Shown here piece after piece: positions 43,085 through 52,973 of a DNA stretch of 62,728 nt; the first letter of the stretch is position 1; each line of letters begins with the position of its first letter. The position numbers were made by a program, and so were the translations under genes. The notes below the pieces were generated by a model, which was not told where the DNA came from, did no database searches, and was given only the letters and a program-made list of their open reading frames with translations. Location of the stretch: positions 1 through 62,728 of the forward strand of contig JAGAIY010000011.1 of the NCBI GenBank assembly GCA_017626355.1, given 5' to 3'. The stretch is from Bacteroidales bacterium (GTDB taxonomy: Bacteria; Bacteroidota; Bacteroidia; Bacteroidales; UBA932).

Positions 43085-43717
43085 TTATTTCTCATTGTAT
43101 TCAACACCCTTGAAAGTGCCGCGGACTTCGTCGACGAGCTTCTTGAACATTGCGCGTCCTGTCTCCTCGTCGAGAATCAGCCATCTGCGGATGATCATCA
43201 TCTTTACGATTACCCCTAGTATCTTGTCGAAGTTGAGGTAGTCAAAAAGGGTGATTTCATCGATCTTCTCCCAGTAGAGGTCGTCGATGCCTCTTTCTCT
43301 GGAAAGTATGTCATTGCCTTCGAGAATCTTCTGCAGCCTTGCAGACTCCTTGAATTCAGGCTCTTCTGTTTCAAGGCCGTTCTCTTCCGCTTCCGGATCC
43401 GTCAGCTTGAGGACATCCTTTTCAGCGGCTCTTCCCAAGGCCTGGTTCAGATATCTGACCTTCTGGTTGCGCACGTTGAAATCGAACAGGAAGAACTCTC
43501 TGATGAATCCGAGTCTGTGCGAAAGCGCCTCCTTGTAGAATTCAAGACCGATCTGATCCTTGTCGAAACCCTTGATGATGAAGTCGAGAACTTCATTGTC
43601 CTTTGCGGACAGAAGTTCCCTTACCTGATCTAGGTATTCGTCAAGGCTCTTCTCGCCCTGTCTCCAGTCGGGAGTAAAGTCAGGAAGACCGGCTATTATG
43701 TATACGTAATTGTTCAT
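43085..43717 (-). CDS. DUF2764 protein, V-ATPase-associated
   Basis: A 210-residue protein beginning NNYVYIIAGLPDFTPDW, with long acidic helices. From family knowledge DUF2764 occurs only in V-type ATPase operons of spirochaetes, Chlamydiae and Bacteroidota, between E and A, and may stand in for subunit C (the K-ring cap). It has no catalytic motif. Its ATG overlaps the E-subunit stop by one base. Confidence 0.85.
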   Translation of the reverse strand: MNNYVYIIAGLPDFTPDWRQGEKSLDEYLDQVRELLSAKDNEVLDFIIKGFDKDQIGLEFYKEALSHRLGFIREFFLFDFNVRNQKVRYLNQALGRAAEKDVLKLTDPEAEENGLETEEPEFKESARLQKILEGNDILSRERGIDDLYWEKIDEITLFDYLNFDKILGVIVKMMIIRRWLILDEETGRAMFKKLVDEVRGTFKGVEYNEK

Positions 43718-44322
43718 TATCCGAAGAGAAGCTTCTTGGTTGCAGGTCTGAGATATTCCGAGATGAGCTGGTTGAATGTCTCCTCAGTGAAGCTTACGAA
43801 CCAACCTCCATCCTTAGGGCCGATCTTGAATCCGCCGCTGACCTTCTTTGAGAATGATGCTTCGACACCTGAGCTGAGAATCTTCGAGAGCTCCTTTGCT
43901 GCAAACGGTTCAAGCTCCTTCCTGAGGCTTTCAGGGAGGACAAGAGCAAGGTCAACCGGACCTTCTGTCGTGAATTTCTCCGCAACGGTCTTGATGATTT
44001 CCTTGACGAAATCTGCCGAGCTGAGGGCCTTCTTCACAGCCTCGTCAGTCATTTTTCCGACAACGAGTGTCTCGATGTCCTTCTTGGTGGCTGCAAGACT
44101 CTGACTTGAAGCCATCTTGATGTCAGAGGCAGTCTTTGTCCTGATTTCGTCAGCCTGTTTCTGAGCTGCGGCAATGATCTGTGCCGCTTCAGCCTGTGCC
44201 TTGGCGATCATTTCATCAGCCTGCACCTTGGCTTTTGCAAGAAGTTCTTCACCTTCCTGCTTGCCTTTCGACAGTCCCTCATTGTAGAGTCTGTCTGTGA
44301 GTTCCTGCAATTTGTTCTGCAT
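43717..44322 (-). CDS. ntpE: V-type ATP synthase subunit E (peripheral stalk)
   Basis: A 201-residue protein with an N-terminal helical stalk of Ala/Gln/Lys heptads (residues about 1-90) and a globular C-terminal domain binding the A3B3 head. It leads the operon. I see no G or H partner of the stalk nearby and no F subunit, which matches the reduced operons of this group. Confidence 0.88.
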   Translation of the reverse strand: MQNKLQELTDRLYNEGLSKGKQEGEELLAKAKVQADEMIAKAQAEAAQIIAAAQKQADEIRTKTASDIKMASSQSLAATKKDIETLVVGKMTDEAVKKALSSADFVKEIIKTVAEKFTTEGPVDLALVLPESLRKELEPFAAKELSKILSSGVEASFSKKVSGGFKIGPKDGGWFVSFTEETFNQLISEYLRPATKKLLFG

Positions 44323-44365
44323 ATCGATATTATGTTGTTTTAGTTTCTTTTCTGAACTATCTTGG

Positions 44366-44396
44366 CAAAATTACTAATAAATCGTCAAGGAAGCAA
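44366..44396 (-). promoter_or_regulatory. Promoter of the V-type ATPase operon
   Basis: On the minus strand TTG (44394-44396) is followed by a 20-base spacer and TAATTTTG (44366-44373), a perfect -7 box with near-ideal spacing. It lies 43 bases before ATG 44322. Confidence 0.6.
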
Positions 44397-44431
44397 TCAA
44401 TTCTCATACAATTTTGTAAAATTGGCAATGA

Positions 44432-45385
44432 TCAGAAGCATTCCTTCAGAATCCTGACGATATTCTCGGATTTTCCCATAGTGTAGAAGTGTACGGCCGG
44501 CACTCCATGGGCTATGAGATCCTTGCACTGGCTTATGCACCATTCCGTTCCCGTCCTGTAGATGGCTTCCTTGTCGTTGCCTGCCTCGGCTATGGCTTCT
44601 GTCAGTTCCACAGGTATGTCAAGAGAGAATGATTCAGGCAGAAGACTTATCTGCCTTGCTGTCGAAAGCGGTTTCAGACCCGGTATGATGGGAACTTCGA
44701 TTCCGGCCTTGCGGCATCTGTCCACAAAATCGTAATACACCTGATTGTCGAAGAACATCTGTGTTATTATGTAGTCTGCCCCTGCATCAACCTTCTTCTT
44801 GAGATTGGCTATGTCTGTCTCGATGTTAGGCGCCTCGAAATGCTTCTCGGGATATCCTCCTACTCCGATGCAGAAGTACCTGTCGCCCTCCTTGCGCTTT
44901 CTCTGATAGCTTGCGCTTCCCTGATATTTCCTTATGCCTTCCACAAGTTCGCTTGCATACCTGTATCCTCCGGGAGTAGGGGAGAACCTTTTCTCACCGG
45001 TCATGCTGTCTCCTCTCAGGGCTACTATGTTGTTGATTCCCAGAAACTCAAGATTGTCCAGCTTGCTCTCGATCTCTTCCTGTGTCGTGCCGGCGCATAT
45101 GATGTGCGGAATTGTCTCTATGCCGTAATGGGACATGATGGCAGCGCAAACCGTAGTCTCGCTGATACGGTTGCGTACAAGATGCCTGCTGAATGTTCCG
45201 TCAGCCTCCTCCCTGAACTCGAACTCGTCCCTGTGGCTTGTCACGTTGATGTATTTCGGACTGAATTCCATGAATGGAGCGATGCTTTCTATGAGCTCAT
45301 CCTTGGTCATGCCTCTTAGAGGCGGCACTATTTCCAGCGAAGGGTATGCCTTTGTACTGCTTGCCAATATTTCCGATACCTTCAT
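44432..45385 (-). CDS. metF: 5,10-methylenetetrahydrofolate reductase
   Basis: A 317-residue FAD-dependent TIM-barrel enzyme giving 5-methyl-THF for methionine synthesis. It has a LEIVPPLRG start segment, IPHIICAGTTQEEIESKLDNLEFLGI, NIVALRGDSMTG, ADYIITQMFFDNQVYYDFVDRC and PIIPGLKPL, all family signatures. It lies downstream of metH on the same strand after 117 bases that contain a short palindrome, so it may be co-transcribed. Confidence 0.95.
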   Translation of the reverse strand: MKVSEILASSTKAYPSLEIVPPLRGMTKDELIESIAPFMEFSPKYINVTSHRDEFEFREEADGTFSRHLVRNRISETTVCAAIMSHYGIETIPHIICAGTTQEEIESKLDNLEFLGINNIVALRGDSMTGEKRFSPTPGGYRYASELVEGIRKYQGSASYQRKRKEGDRYFCIGVGGYPEKHFEAPNIETDIANLKKKVDAGADYIITQMFFDNQVYYDFVDRCRKAGIEVPIIPGLKPLSTARQISLLPESFSLDIPVELTEAIAEAGNDKEAIYRTGTEWCISQCKDLIAHGVPAVHFYTMGKSENIVRILKECF

Positions 45386-45434
45386 TATTGTCCTTGTTTT
45401 CTAAGTTGTTGATTCTCTGCTTATTATGCTTTTT

Positions 45435-45446
45435 CGGGTGTACCCG
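45435..45446. repeat. Short palindrome, possible degraded family A copy
   Basis: CGGGTGTACCCG is self-complementary around a two-base centre. It begins with the same CGGGTG-(C/T)-ACC word as the copy at 11413 but lacks the distal CACCCG arm. It sits between metH and metF. Confidence 0.35.
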
Positions 45447-45502
45447 TGGTTGTGTAAGTTATTGAGCGTCAGGGCGATGCGTGACGGGGATGTGTGACGG
45501 GG

Positions 45503-48500
45503 CTACAGCAGGTGTCCCAGGAAGCGTTCCGCCTGATCCTTTGTCATTCCGCGTCTCTGTGCATATTCTTCGAACTGTTTCCGGCTTATGCGTCTGATGT
45601 CCGGATATTTCGCTTCCGGATGCATGAAGATGAAACCGCATATGCTGGCTTCCGGTGTCATTGCGTAGCTTTCAGTAAGACTTATTCCCAGACCCTCTTT
45701 GCTGTGGCAGCTGCAATGGCTGTCATGGCAGTCGTGCGGATGAACATGTTCACCGAGCAGACTTAGGATGTCACCTTTCAGGGTATGGTCTGGACAGCTT
45801 GCATATCCGGCAGCCGGCTTGATAATCTTCAATGGCGCTTTGCCTTCTGTCTCATCTGAAATCTTTCTGTCGAGCCAGCACGATGCCGCTTCCGCAAGAG
45901 TCATCCTGACTGTCTTTCCTATCAGGTCTTCGTACCTGTTTGAGCAGGCAGGACAGCAGCAGCCTTCTTCATGGGTTTCGGATAATGTGTGCACGCTGAT
46001 GGCAAAAGCTCCGAACGGTGACTTGCTTCCACTGCTCTCGGGAGCTACGAAGTCGCTGAGTGATAGTCCTTTATCCTGCCTCATGAATGGGATGGATACA
46101 GTCTTGCCGGCATCATCGAAGCAGATGCTGTCATTGACGGCCTGCCCCATGAAGAACCTGGCCGAAATCATGATCCTGAAATTTCCGGTTTCAAGCTCGT
46201 CTTCCGCATCTCTTCTGAGCTGCATGAGTTCCATCGCTTCCGGAACAGCACTTCCGTATCTGACTCCCCAGATGGCATAGAACATCTTCCAGTCGAAGAA
46301 AGGTATTATCTCTGTTGCAGGAATTTCCATTACAGGGATGTCTTCAGGGCAAGGCAGTGAAGCTTCATGTGACAGTGCGCTGCGGTCTGCATTCACCGGC
46401 GACTCGTCTGAATTCTTCTTTCCTGCGTTATTGTATATGTCCCTGAGCCTTTCCTGCTCTGAATGCTGTTCATTCTCAAATCCTTCCGGATCGGATATGT
46501 AACGTTTTGCCATGACGGCTGCGGCCGAGGCATCTGCTCCGTAGAACACATGGTCATAAAGCGGCGCAAGCTTTACTGCCGTATGGAGGGCTGAAGTCGT
46601 GGCTCCGCCTATGAGAAGAGGGGTGGTCATGCCTTTCCTGGCCATCTCCCTGCATAGTTCTTCCATCTGGAAAAGAGATGGAGTGATCAGACCGCTGACT
46701 CCTATTATATCCGCATTAACAGCTTCCGCTTCGGCGAGGATCACTTCCTTGTCAACCATCACACCGAGGTCATGGACATCGAAGCCGTTGCAGGTCATCA
46801 CTATGCCTGTGATGTTCTTTCCAATGTCGTGGACGTCACCCTTGACTGTCGCCATCACTATCTTAGGCTTGTTCATGGAGACCTCATCGCTGTTCGTCTC
46901 CATGTACGGGTTAAGGAGTTCCACTGCATCTCTCATGACTTTGGCTGATTTGACGACCTGAGGCAGGAACATCTTTCCTTCTCCGAAAAGCCTTCCCACA
47001 GTTTCCATGCCTTCCATCAGCGGGCCTTCGATCACGGCGACCGCACTCCCGGCTTCCTCCATCGCCTCTTTCAGGTCTTCAGACAGTCCGGAAGAAACGC
47101 CTTTGACAAGAGCCGATTTCAGACGTTCGCGGACAGTGGCTGGAGCCGAATCTCCTCTGGCAGCCTCTTCCCTGACTTCCGCCTTTGCAGCTGTCAGCAT
47201 TTCCGAGGCTTTGGCTATGAGCCTTTCGGTGGCCTGAGGATCGCGGTCGAATATCACGTCTTCAATACATTCGAGAAGGGACGGGTCTATTTCGTCGTAG
47301 ACCTGAAGCATGGACGGATTCACTATGGCCATGTCAAGCCCTGCCTCGATGGCATGGAAAAGGAAAGCTGAATGCATAGCCTCCCTTACGGCATTGTTGC
47401 CGCGGAAAGCGAATGAAAGATTCGATACACCTCCGGATGTGAGGGCTCCCGGAAGATTCTTCTTTATCCATCTCACAGCCTCGATGAAATCGACGGCATA
47501 TCTTGCATGCTCTTCGATGCCTGTGCCGATGGAGAGTATGTTGGCGTCGAAGATTATGTCTTCAGGAGATATTCCTGCTTTCTGGGTAAGGAGGTTGTAG
47601 GCGCGTGAGCATATCTCGATCTTTCTGTTGTATGTTGTGGCCTGGCCTTTCTCATCAAAAGCCATTACAACCATTGCCGCTCCCAAGGCCTTGATGCTCC
47701 TGGCCTTTTCGATGAAGCTTTCCTCTCCCTCCTTGAGGCTTATGGAATTGACTATGCATTTGCCCTGGGCGTTCTTGAGTCCGGCTGATATAGTCTCCCA
47801 ATGGGACGAGTCTATCATCAGGGCGGCTCTCGCGACGGCAGGGTCGTTAGATATGTGGCGGACGAAACGTTCCATTTCCTTTGTGCTGTCGAGCATGGCG
47901 TCGTCCATGTTTATGTCTATGATCGAGGCTCCGTCTTCAATCTGTCTTGCGGCGATCTGAAGTCCTTCGTCATATCTGCCTTCGGAAATCAGTCGGGCGA
48001 ACTTCCTGGAGCCGGCTACATTCGTCCTTTCTCCAACATTCGTGAAGTTGTTATGTCTTACGTCTATCGTCACGCTGTCAAGACCGCTGACCTTGAGGAT
48101 GCTTCCGGTTGTTGAGGCCTTGTCTGCAATCTTGTGAGGCCTCGCTTCCCTGACAGCTGATGCAATCGCCCTTATGTGGTCCGGAGTGGTTCCGCAACAT
48201 CCTCCTATAATGTTCAGCAGCCCTTTCTCAGCCATTCCTCTTACTGCATCCGCCATCTCCTCAGGAGTCTGGTCATAACCTCCCATTTCGTTAGGAAGGC
48301 CGGCGTTCGGATAGCAGCTTATGGCGCATCCGCACCAGTTGCCTACATCTTCCAGAAGAGGAGTCATCTCGGTCGCTCCAAGCGAGCAGTTGAGCCCGAA
48401 GGCGAGAAGCGGATAATGACATACGGATGTATAGAAGGCTTCGAGAGTCTGGCCTGTAAGCGTGCGTCCGCTTCTGTCTCCGACCGATACCGAGACTATT

Positions 48501-49114
48501 ACGGGTATCTGATCCGGAGACACTTCCTGTAACGCCGCAAGTGCAGCCTTTACATTGAGCGCATCGAAGCAGGTCTCTATAAGGATGAGGTCGACACCGC
48601 CGCGGATGAGGGCTTCCGCCTGTTCCTGATATGCCTCCTTCATGTCATCGAAGGAATACGGACGGAATGCCGGATCGGATACATCAGGGGAGAGGGAAAG
48701 GGACTTTGAGGTCGGGCCCATGCTGCCTGCAACCCAGACCTTGCGTTTAAGACCTATCTTTTCCGCGATGCGGCAGGCCTCGTCAGCAGCTTCTCTCGCT
48801 ATTCTGGCTCCTTCATAGGCCATCTGTGCGGCAAAAGCTTCGCAGTCATATTCCGCCTGGGAAATTCTGTTCGCGCTGAAGGTGTTGGTTTCTATGATGT
48901 CCGCACCGGCGGCGATATACTCTTCGTGAATGGATCTGATTATTTCAGGCCTTGTAAGATTGAGGCACTCGTTGTTGCCTTTCAACTCCTTTCTGCAGTC
49001 AGCGAACTGAAGCGCATGATAGTCTTCCTCTGTAAGTTCATGCCTCTGGATCATTGTGCCCATTGCACCGTCCAGAAGCAGTATCCTTTCTTCTATATCC
49101 TTAGTGATTGACAT
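45503..49114 (-). CDS. metH: Cobalamin-dependent methionine synthase with Cys/His-rich insertions
   Basis: A 1203-residue enzyme. The homocysteine domain opens LLLDGAMGTMIQ and holds the Zn site IGGCCGTTPDHI. The folate domain has NFTNVGERTNVAGSRKF. The B12 domain has DVHDIGKNI with the cobalt-ligating His. The C-terminal AdoMet activation domain has ISLTESYAMTPEASICG. Two unusual stretches lie in that last domain: EEGCCCPAC (nt 45944-45970) and a stretch containing EHVHPHDCHDSHCSCH (nt 45689-45754). The start at 49114 is preferred because a -7 box at 49135-49142 overlaps the longer frame. It is upstream of metF. Confidence 0.95.
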   Translation of the reverse strand: MSITKDIEERILLLDGAMGTMIQRHELTEEDYHALQFADCRKELKGNNECLNLTRPEIIRSIHEEYIAAGADIIETNTFSANRISQAEYDCEAFAAQMAYEGARIAREAADEACRIAEKIGLKRKVWVAGSMGPTSKSLSLSPDVSDPAFRPYSFDDMKEAYQEQAEALIRGGVDLILIETCFDALNVKAALAALQEVSPDQIPVIVSVSVGDRSGRTLTGQTLEAFYTSVCHYPLLAFGLNCSLGATEMTPLLEDVGNWCGCAISCYPNAGLPNEMGGYDQTPEEMADAVRGMAEKGLLNIIGGCCGTTPDHIRAIASAVREARPHKIADKASTTGSILKVSGLDSVTIDVRHNNFTNVGERTNVAGSRKFARLISEGRYDEGLQIAARQIEDGASIIDINMDDAMLDSTKEMERFVRHISNDPAVARAALMIDSSHWETISAGLKNAQGKCIVNSISLKEGEESFIEKARSIKALGAAMVVMAFDEKGQATTYNRKIEICSRAYNLLTQKAGISPEDIIFDANILSIGTGIEEHARYAVDFIEAVRWIKKNLPGALTSGGVSNLSFAFRGNNAVREAMHSAFLFHAIEAGLDMAIVNPSMLQVYDEIDPSLLECIEDVIFDRDPQATERLIAKASEMLTAAKAEVREEAARGDSAPATVRERLKSALVKGVSSGLSEDLKEAMEEAGSAVAVIEGPLMEGMETVGRLFGEGKMFLPQVVKSAKVMRDAVELLNPYMETNSDEVSMNKPKIVMATVKGDVHDIGKNITGIVMTCNGFDVHDLGVMVDKEVILAEAEAVNADIIGVSGLITPSLFQMEELCREMARKGMTTPLLIGGATTSALHTAVKLAPLYDHVFYGADASAAAVMAKRYISDPEGFENEQHSEQERLRDIYNNAGKKNSDESPVNADRSALSHEASLPCPEDIPVMEIPATEIIPFFDWKMFYAIWGVRYGSAVPEAMELMQLRRDAEDELETGNFRIMISARFFMGQAVNDSICFDDAGKTVSIPFMRQDKGLSLSDFVAPESSGSKSPFGAFAISVHTLSETHEEGCCCPACSNRYEDLIGKTVRMTLAEAASCWLDRKISDETEGKAPLKIIKPAAGYASCPDHTLKGDILSLLGEHVHPHDCHDSHCSCHSKEGLGISLTESYAMTPEASICGFIFMHPEAKYPDIRRISRKQFEEYAQRRGMTKDQAERFLGHLL

Positions 49115-49134
49115 TCCTATTCCGTTTAAACCCA

Positions 49135-49142
49135 CAAAGTTA
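49135..49142 (-). promoter_or_regulatory. -7 box for metH
   Basis: TAACTTTG on the minus strand, a perfect TAnnTTTG match 20 bases before ATG 49114. It overlaps the first codon of the longer frame (49135), which rules that start out if the box is used. Confidence 0.55.
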
Positions 49143-49212
49143 TGGATTTTCTTTCTAAATATGAAATGAATGCCATATGGTAGCTAAGTATTTGATTGAC
49201 AAGCATATAAAT

Positions 49213-49246
49213 GCATAGCCTGCCGCCCTTGGGCGGCAGGCTATGC
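49213..49246. repeat. Intergenic palindrome, family B copy 1
   Basis: Sixteen-base perfect arms (49213-49228 and 49231-49246) with a TT loop. The core GCCTGCCGCCC/GGGCGGCAGGC is shared with the palindrome at 58713, but the outer bases (GCATA/TATGC) differ while remaining complementary. It lies past the oadB stop. Confidence 0.75.
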
Positions 49247-49286
49247 GAGTAGTGTTCTGATATTCAGTGAGTTATACTCCATTTGT

Positions 49287-50429
49287 CTATCCGAGGAAGC
49301 TGAGGAGGATTCCGGCAGCGACGGCAGACCCGATCACTCCGGCTACATTCGGAGCCATGGCATGCATGAGCAGATGGTTGTTCTTGTCGAACTCCCTTCC
49401 GACATTCTGTGAAACACGTGCTGCATCAGGCACAGCGGAAACTCCAGCATTTCCGATGAGTGGGTTGATCTTTCTACCTTCCTTGCAGAACAGGTTCATG
49501 AACTTTACGAAAAGGACTCCGCAGACAGTGGCGATGACGAACGAAATGAGTCCGAGCAGGAAGATCTTGACTGAATCCCCGGTCAGGAACTCGTCGGCCT
49601 GGGTCGAACATCCTACTGTGATTCCGATAAGTATGGTGACCACATCCACAAGAGGGCCTCGAGCCGTTTCAGCCAGTCTTTTGGTGACTCCGCTTTCCTT
49701 GAGGAGGTTTCCGAAGAAGAGCATACCCAGAAGCGGCATTCCGGAAGGAACTATCATGGCGGTGAGTATGAAACCGACGATAGGGAAGATGATCTTCTCC
49801 TTCTGGCTGACCTGACGTGGAGGGGCCATGCGTATGAGACGTTCCTTCTTTGTGGTCAGAAGGAGCATGATCGGACGCTGGATGACAGGTACCAGGGCCA
49901 TGTATGAATAGGCCGATACGGCAATGGCTCCCATCAGATGAGGTGCGAGCTTTGATGAAAGGAAGATTGCCGTAGGGCCGTCTGCACCGCCGATTATTCC
50001 TATGGCTCCGGCTTCAGCCGGGGTGAAACCAATGTGCAGGGCTATGATATATGCTCCGAAGATTCCGATCTGGGCAGCCGCTCCTATGAGCATGAGGCGA
50101 GGCTGCGATATGAGGGCGGAAAAGTCGGTCATGGCTCCGATGCCTAAGAATATCAGAGGAGGGTACCATCCTTTCTGTACTCCCTGATAGAGGATGTTCA
50201 TTACGGAACCTTCCTCATATATTCCGATGTTCAGACCTGAAGCGAAAGGTATGTTGCCTATGATCATTCCGAATCCGATAGGGATCAGAAGGAGAGGCTC
50301 CCAGTCTTTCTTGATCGCCAGATAGATGAAGACAATGCCGATGAATATCATCACGACATGCTGTAATGTCATGTTTGCAAAGCCTGTATACTGCCAGAAC
50401 TGTCCGAGGCTTTCAAAAATGGTATTCAT
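49287..50429 (-). CDS. oadB: Na+-translocating decarboxylase beta subunit
   Basis: A 380-residue inner-membrane protein that decarboxylates carboxybiotin and pumps Na+ out. Asp150 in the IIGGADGPTAIF segment corresponds to the conserved ion-site Asp. About nine hydrophobic spans include LVPVIQRPIMLLLTTK, and NAGVSAVPDAARV lies near the end. It is the last gene of the operon mmdA, oadG, biotin carrier, beta. Confidence 0.93.
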   Translation of the reverse strand: MNTIFESLGQFWQYTGFANMTLQHVVMIFIGIVFIYLAIKKDWEPLLLIPIGFGMIIGNIPFASGLNIGIYEEGSVMNILYQGVQKGWYPPLIFLGIGAMTDFSALISQPRLMLIGAAAQIGIFGAYIIALHIGFTPAEAGAIGIIGGADGPTAIFLSSKLAPHLMGAIAVSAYSYMALVPVIQRPIMLLLTTKKERLIRMAPPRQVSQKEKIIFPIVGFILTAMIVPSGMPLLGMLFFGNLLKESGVTKRLAETARGPLVDVVTILIGITVGCSTQADEFLTGDSVKIFLLGLISFVIATVCGVLFVKFMNLFCKEGRKINPLIGNAGVSAVPDAARVSQNVGREFDKNNHLLMHAMAPNVAGVIGSAVAAGILLSFLG

Positions 50430-50436
50430 GACCTGA

Positions 50437-50880
50437 TCATGCTACTGTTACGATTGCTGCACCTTCAAGGACAGAGTCTCCCTTGGCGACATGTACCGCA
50501 GTGACCGTGCCGTCATGTGTGGCCTCGATGGAATTCTCCATCTTCATAGCCTCGAGTACGGCCAGTTCCTGACCGGCTTTCACTGTGTCGCCGACATTTA
50601 CCTTGACGGCGATTATGACGCCCGGAAGAGGACTTGTTACAGGTTTTCCTGCTCCTGATGCAGCCGGCTTGGGAGCCGGTGCTGCCTGAACCGGAGCGGC
50701 AGCCTGTACCGGAGCAGCCGGAACTGAAGGGGCTGCAGGGGCAGCCGGAGCTGAAGGAGCATCCTCCATCTCGACCTGGTATGATGTGCCGTTTACGGTT
50801 ACATCCGCGATGTTTCCGGCAACCGAGTTGATGTCAACGTTGTATTCGTTTCCGTTGATCTTGAATCTGTATGTCTTCAT
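50437..50880 (-). CDS. Biotin carboxyl carrier subunit of the decarboxylase
   Basis: A 147-residue protein. An N-terminal strand region is followed by an Ala/Pro-rich flexible linker (about residues 41-78) and a biotinyl domain with EAMKMEN, where Lys113 is the biotin site. It shuttles the carboxyl group from MmdA to the membrane beta subunit. It starts 4 bases after the oadG end. Confidence 0.9.
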   Translation of the reverse strand: MKTYRFKINGNEYNVDINSVAGNIADVTVNGTSYQVEMEDAPSAPAAPAAPSVPAAPVQAAAPVQAAPAPKPAASGAGKPVTSPLPGVIIAVKVNVGDTVKAGQELAVLEAMKMENSIEATHDGTVTAVHVAKGDSVLEGAAIVTVA

Positions 50881-50884
50881 GTCT

Positions 50885-51232
50885 TTATCTTTTGCGTTTT
50901 ATTGTGATTATGTAGCTTTCCATGTCATGTACGGTATCGTTCATATACCTGTGCAGGGCCATGCCGATGGCTGCGTAGGTCTCGCCGTTGAGTTCCTGGT
51001 CCAGAGCCATGGCTATAGCTGCAGCTTCTTCCTCTGACGGCGTCTTCTTGGATGAAGAGGATGCCATAGCCTTCCGCTTCGGCATACCGATCTCACCTGA
51101 TATGATCTTTCCTATGAGGGAGTATGCAAAATACAGGATTATCAGCGAACAGAATACGACGCAGACGGAAACAAGCGTGATGATGATTCCGTGAGGATCA
51201 TTTAATGTGAATGTATTCATGACTGTGCTCAT
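50885..51232 (-). CDS. oadG: OadG-like decarboxylase gamma/delta subunit
   Basis: A 115-residue protein with one membrane span (IIITLVSVCVVFCSLIILYFA), a basic stretch (MPKRKAMASSSSKK) and an acidic/helical tail. It matches the small anchoring subunit of oxaloacetate and methylmalonyl-CoA decarboxylases. Its ATG overlaps the mmdA stop by one base (TAATG). An internal ATG twelve bases later is an alternative start. Confidence 0.82.
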   Translation of the reverse strand: MSTVMNTFTLNDPHGIIITLVSVCVVFCSLIILYFAYSLIGKIISGEIGMPKRKAMASSSSKKTPSEEEAAAIAMALDQELNGETYAAIGMALHRYMNDTVHDMESYIITIKRKR

Positions 51233-52794
51233 TATAAAGGAAGATTGTCATGTTTCTTCCACGGGTTCTCCTGCTTCTTGCATGCGAGCTGCTCGAGGGC
51301 GCGGATCACGCGGAAGCGGGTGTTGCGCGGCTCTATGACGTCGTCTATATAGCCATATGAGGCAGCATTGTACGGATTGCAGAACAGGTCATTGTACTCC
51401 TTCTTCTTGCGCTCGGCAGCCGATGCCTGTTCCGCTGGGTCTTCAATGGCCTTTATCTCCTTGGAATAGAGGATCTCCACAGCTCCTTCCGCACCCATGA
51501 CTGCGATGTTGGCTGAAGGCCATGCGTAGTTGATGTCTCCGCGTAACTGCTTGCAGCTCATGGTGATATGCGCTCCGCCGTATGATTTTCTCAATGTGAC
51601 GGTGACCTTAGGGACAGTGGCTTCTCCATATGCATACAGAAGTTTGGCTCCGTGGGTGATGATGCCTCCGTATTCCTGTTGTGTTCCGCAGAGGAAGCCC
51701 GGGACATCGACGAGAGTCACGATAGGGATGTTGAATGCATCGCAGAAGCGTACGAAGCGTGCGGCCTTTCTGGAAGCATTGATGTCGAGGACACCGGCAA
51801 GAATCTTAGGCTGGTTTGCCACAATGCCTACTGACCTGCCGTTCATATGGGCGAAGCCTACTATGATGTTCTTTGCCCAGCTCTTGTGCACTTCAAGGAA
51901 TCTGCCGTCGTCGATGATGCTGCCGATCACCTGATACATGTCGTATGCCTTGTTCGGGTTGTCCGGTATTATGTCATTGAGTGCATCATCGGTTCGTCCT
52001 GCCGGATCTGCCGTCTCGACGTATGGAGCCTCTTCACGGTTGTTTGACGGAAGAAAGCTCAGGAGATCCCTGATAGTCTGTATGCCCTCCTTCTCATCTT
52101 CTGCTGCAAAATGTGCCACGCCGCTCTTGGAAGAATGGATGCTTGCGCCTCCGAGTTCCTCCTGAGTAACGTTTTCGCCGGTTACTGTCTTCACGACTCC
52201 CGGACCGGTCAGGAACATGTAGGATGTATCCTTTACCATGACTGTGAAGTCGGTAAGGGCAGGGGAGTATACCGCACCGCCGGCACAAGGGCCGAAGATG
52301 CCTGAAATCTGAGGGATCACGCCTGACGAAAGAATATTCCGTTCGAATATCTCTCCGAATCCTGCCAGCGAACATACGCCTTCCTGGATTCGTGCTCCTC
52401 CGGAGTCGTTTATGCCGATGAACGGGGCGCCGTTGCGGACAGCCATGTCCATAACCTTGCATATCTTCTGTGCCATGGTCTCTGACATGGAACCTCCGGA
52501 GACTGTGAAATCCTGGGCGAATACATATACGAGACGGCCGTCTATCGTTCCCATTCCGGTAACTACTCCGTCTCCGTCAAATCTGGTCTTTTCCATTCCG
52601 AAGTTTGTGCAGCGATGCTGTACGAACATGTCGAACTCCTCGAAACTGCCTTCGTCAAGAAGAAGTCCAAGCCTTTCCCTTGCGGTAAGCTTTCCTTTCT
52701 GGTGCTGGGCGTCGATTCTCTTCTGACCTCCTCCCATACGTGCGGATGCCCTGCGCTCTACCAGTTCCTTGATCTTTTCCTGTTGAATGCTCAT
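51232..52794 (-). CDS. mmdA: Methylmalonyl-CoA-type carboxyltransferase (decarboxylase alpha)
   Basis: A 520-residue acyl-CoA carboxyltransferase. [59 protein letters not shown] and [16 protein letters not shown] are N-domain motifs. [25 protein letters not shown] and [14 protein letters not shown] lie in the C-domain. It likely decarboxylates methylmalonyl-CoA in propionate formation. Propionyl-CoA carboxylase could have the same subunit, but the oadG and oadB partners favour a Na+ decarboxylase. The start at 52794 matches the -7 box at 52831. The 5' extension to 52914 is not protein-like. Confidence 0.93.
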   Translation of the reverse strand: MSIQQEKIKELVERRASARMGGGQKRIDAQHQKGKLTARERLGLLLDEGSFEEFDMFVQHRCTNFGMEKTRFDGDGVVTGMGTIDGRLVYVFAQDFTVSGGSMSETMAQKICKVMDMAVRNGAPFIGINDSGGARIQEGVCSLAGFGEIFERNILSSGVIPQISGIFGPCAGGAVYSPALTDFTVMVKDTSYMFLTGPGVVKTVTGENVTQEELGGASIHSSKSGVAHFAAEDEKEGIQTIRDLLSFLPSNNREEAPYVETADPAGRTDDALNDIIPDNPNKAYDMYQVIGSIIDDGRFLEVHKSWAKNIIVGFAHMNGRSVGIVANQPKILAGVLDINASRKAARFVRFCDAFNIPIVTLVDVPGFLCGTQQEYGGIITHGAKLLYAYGEATVPKVTVTLRKSYGGAHITMSCKQLRGDINYAWPSANIAVMGAEGAVEILYSKEIKAIEDPAEQASAAERKKKEYNDLFCNPYNAASYGYIDDVIEPRNTRFRVIRALEQLACKKQENPWKKHDNLPL

Positions 52795-52830
52795 GATTCT
52801 GTTTTTGTAGGTTTTAGTAATTCGTTTTCG

Positions 52831-52838
52831 CAAAGATA
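52831..52838 (-). promoter_or_regulatory. -7 box for the decarboxylase operon
   Basis: TATCTTTG on the minus strand, a perfect TAnnTTTG match about 36 bases before ATG 52794. A TTG about 17 bases further upstream is a weak -33 candidate. Confidence 0.55.
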
Positions 52839-52922
52839 GTATTTTTTCGACCCGACAAGATAAAATCATACCCCAATCAGGAATATTACGCCACAATAGG
52901 CTCAGTTGTGGCAAAAATATGA

Positions 52923-52950
52923 AAAAGGACGGCCAAATGACCGTCCTTTT
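52923..52950 (-). terminator. Terminator after yebC
   Basis: Ten-base perfect arms AAAAGGACGG and CCGTCCTTTT with an 8-base loop. On the minus strand a T-run ends the stem. It lies 24 bases beyond the yebC stop. Confidence 0.75.
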
Positions 52951-52973
52951 CTGTGAAATATGTCGTAAATCAA

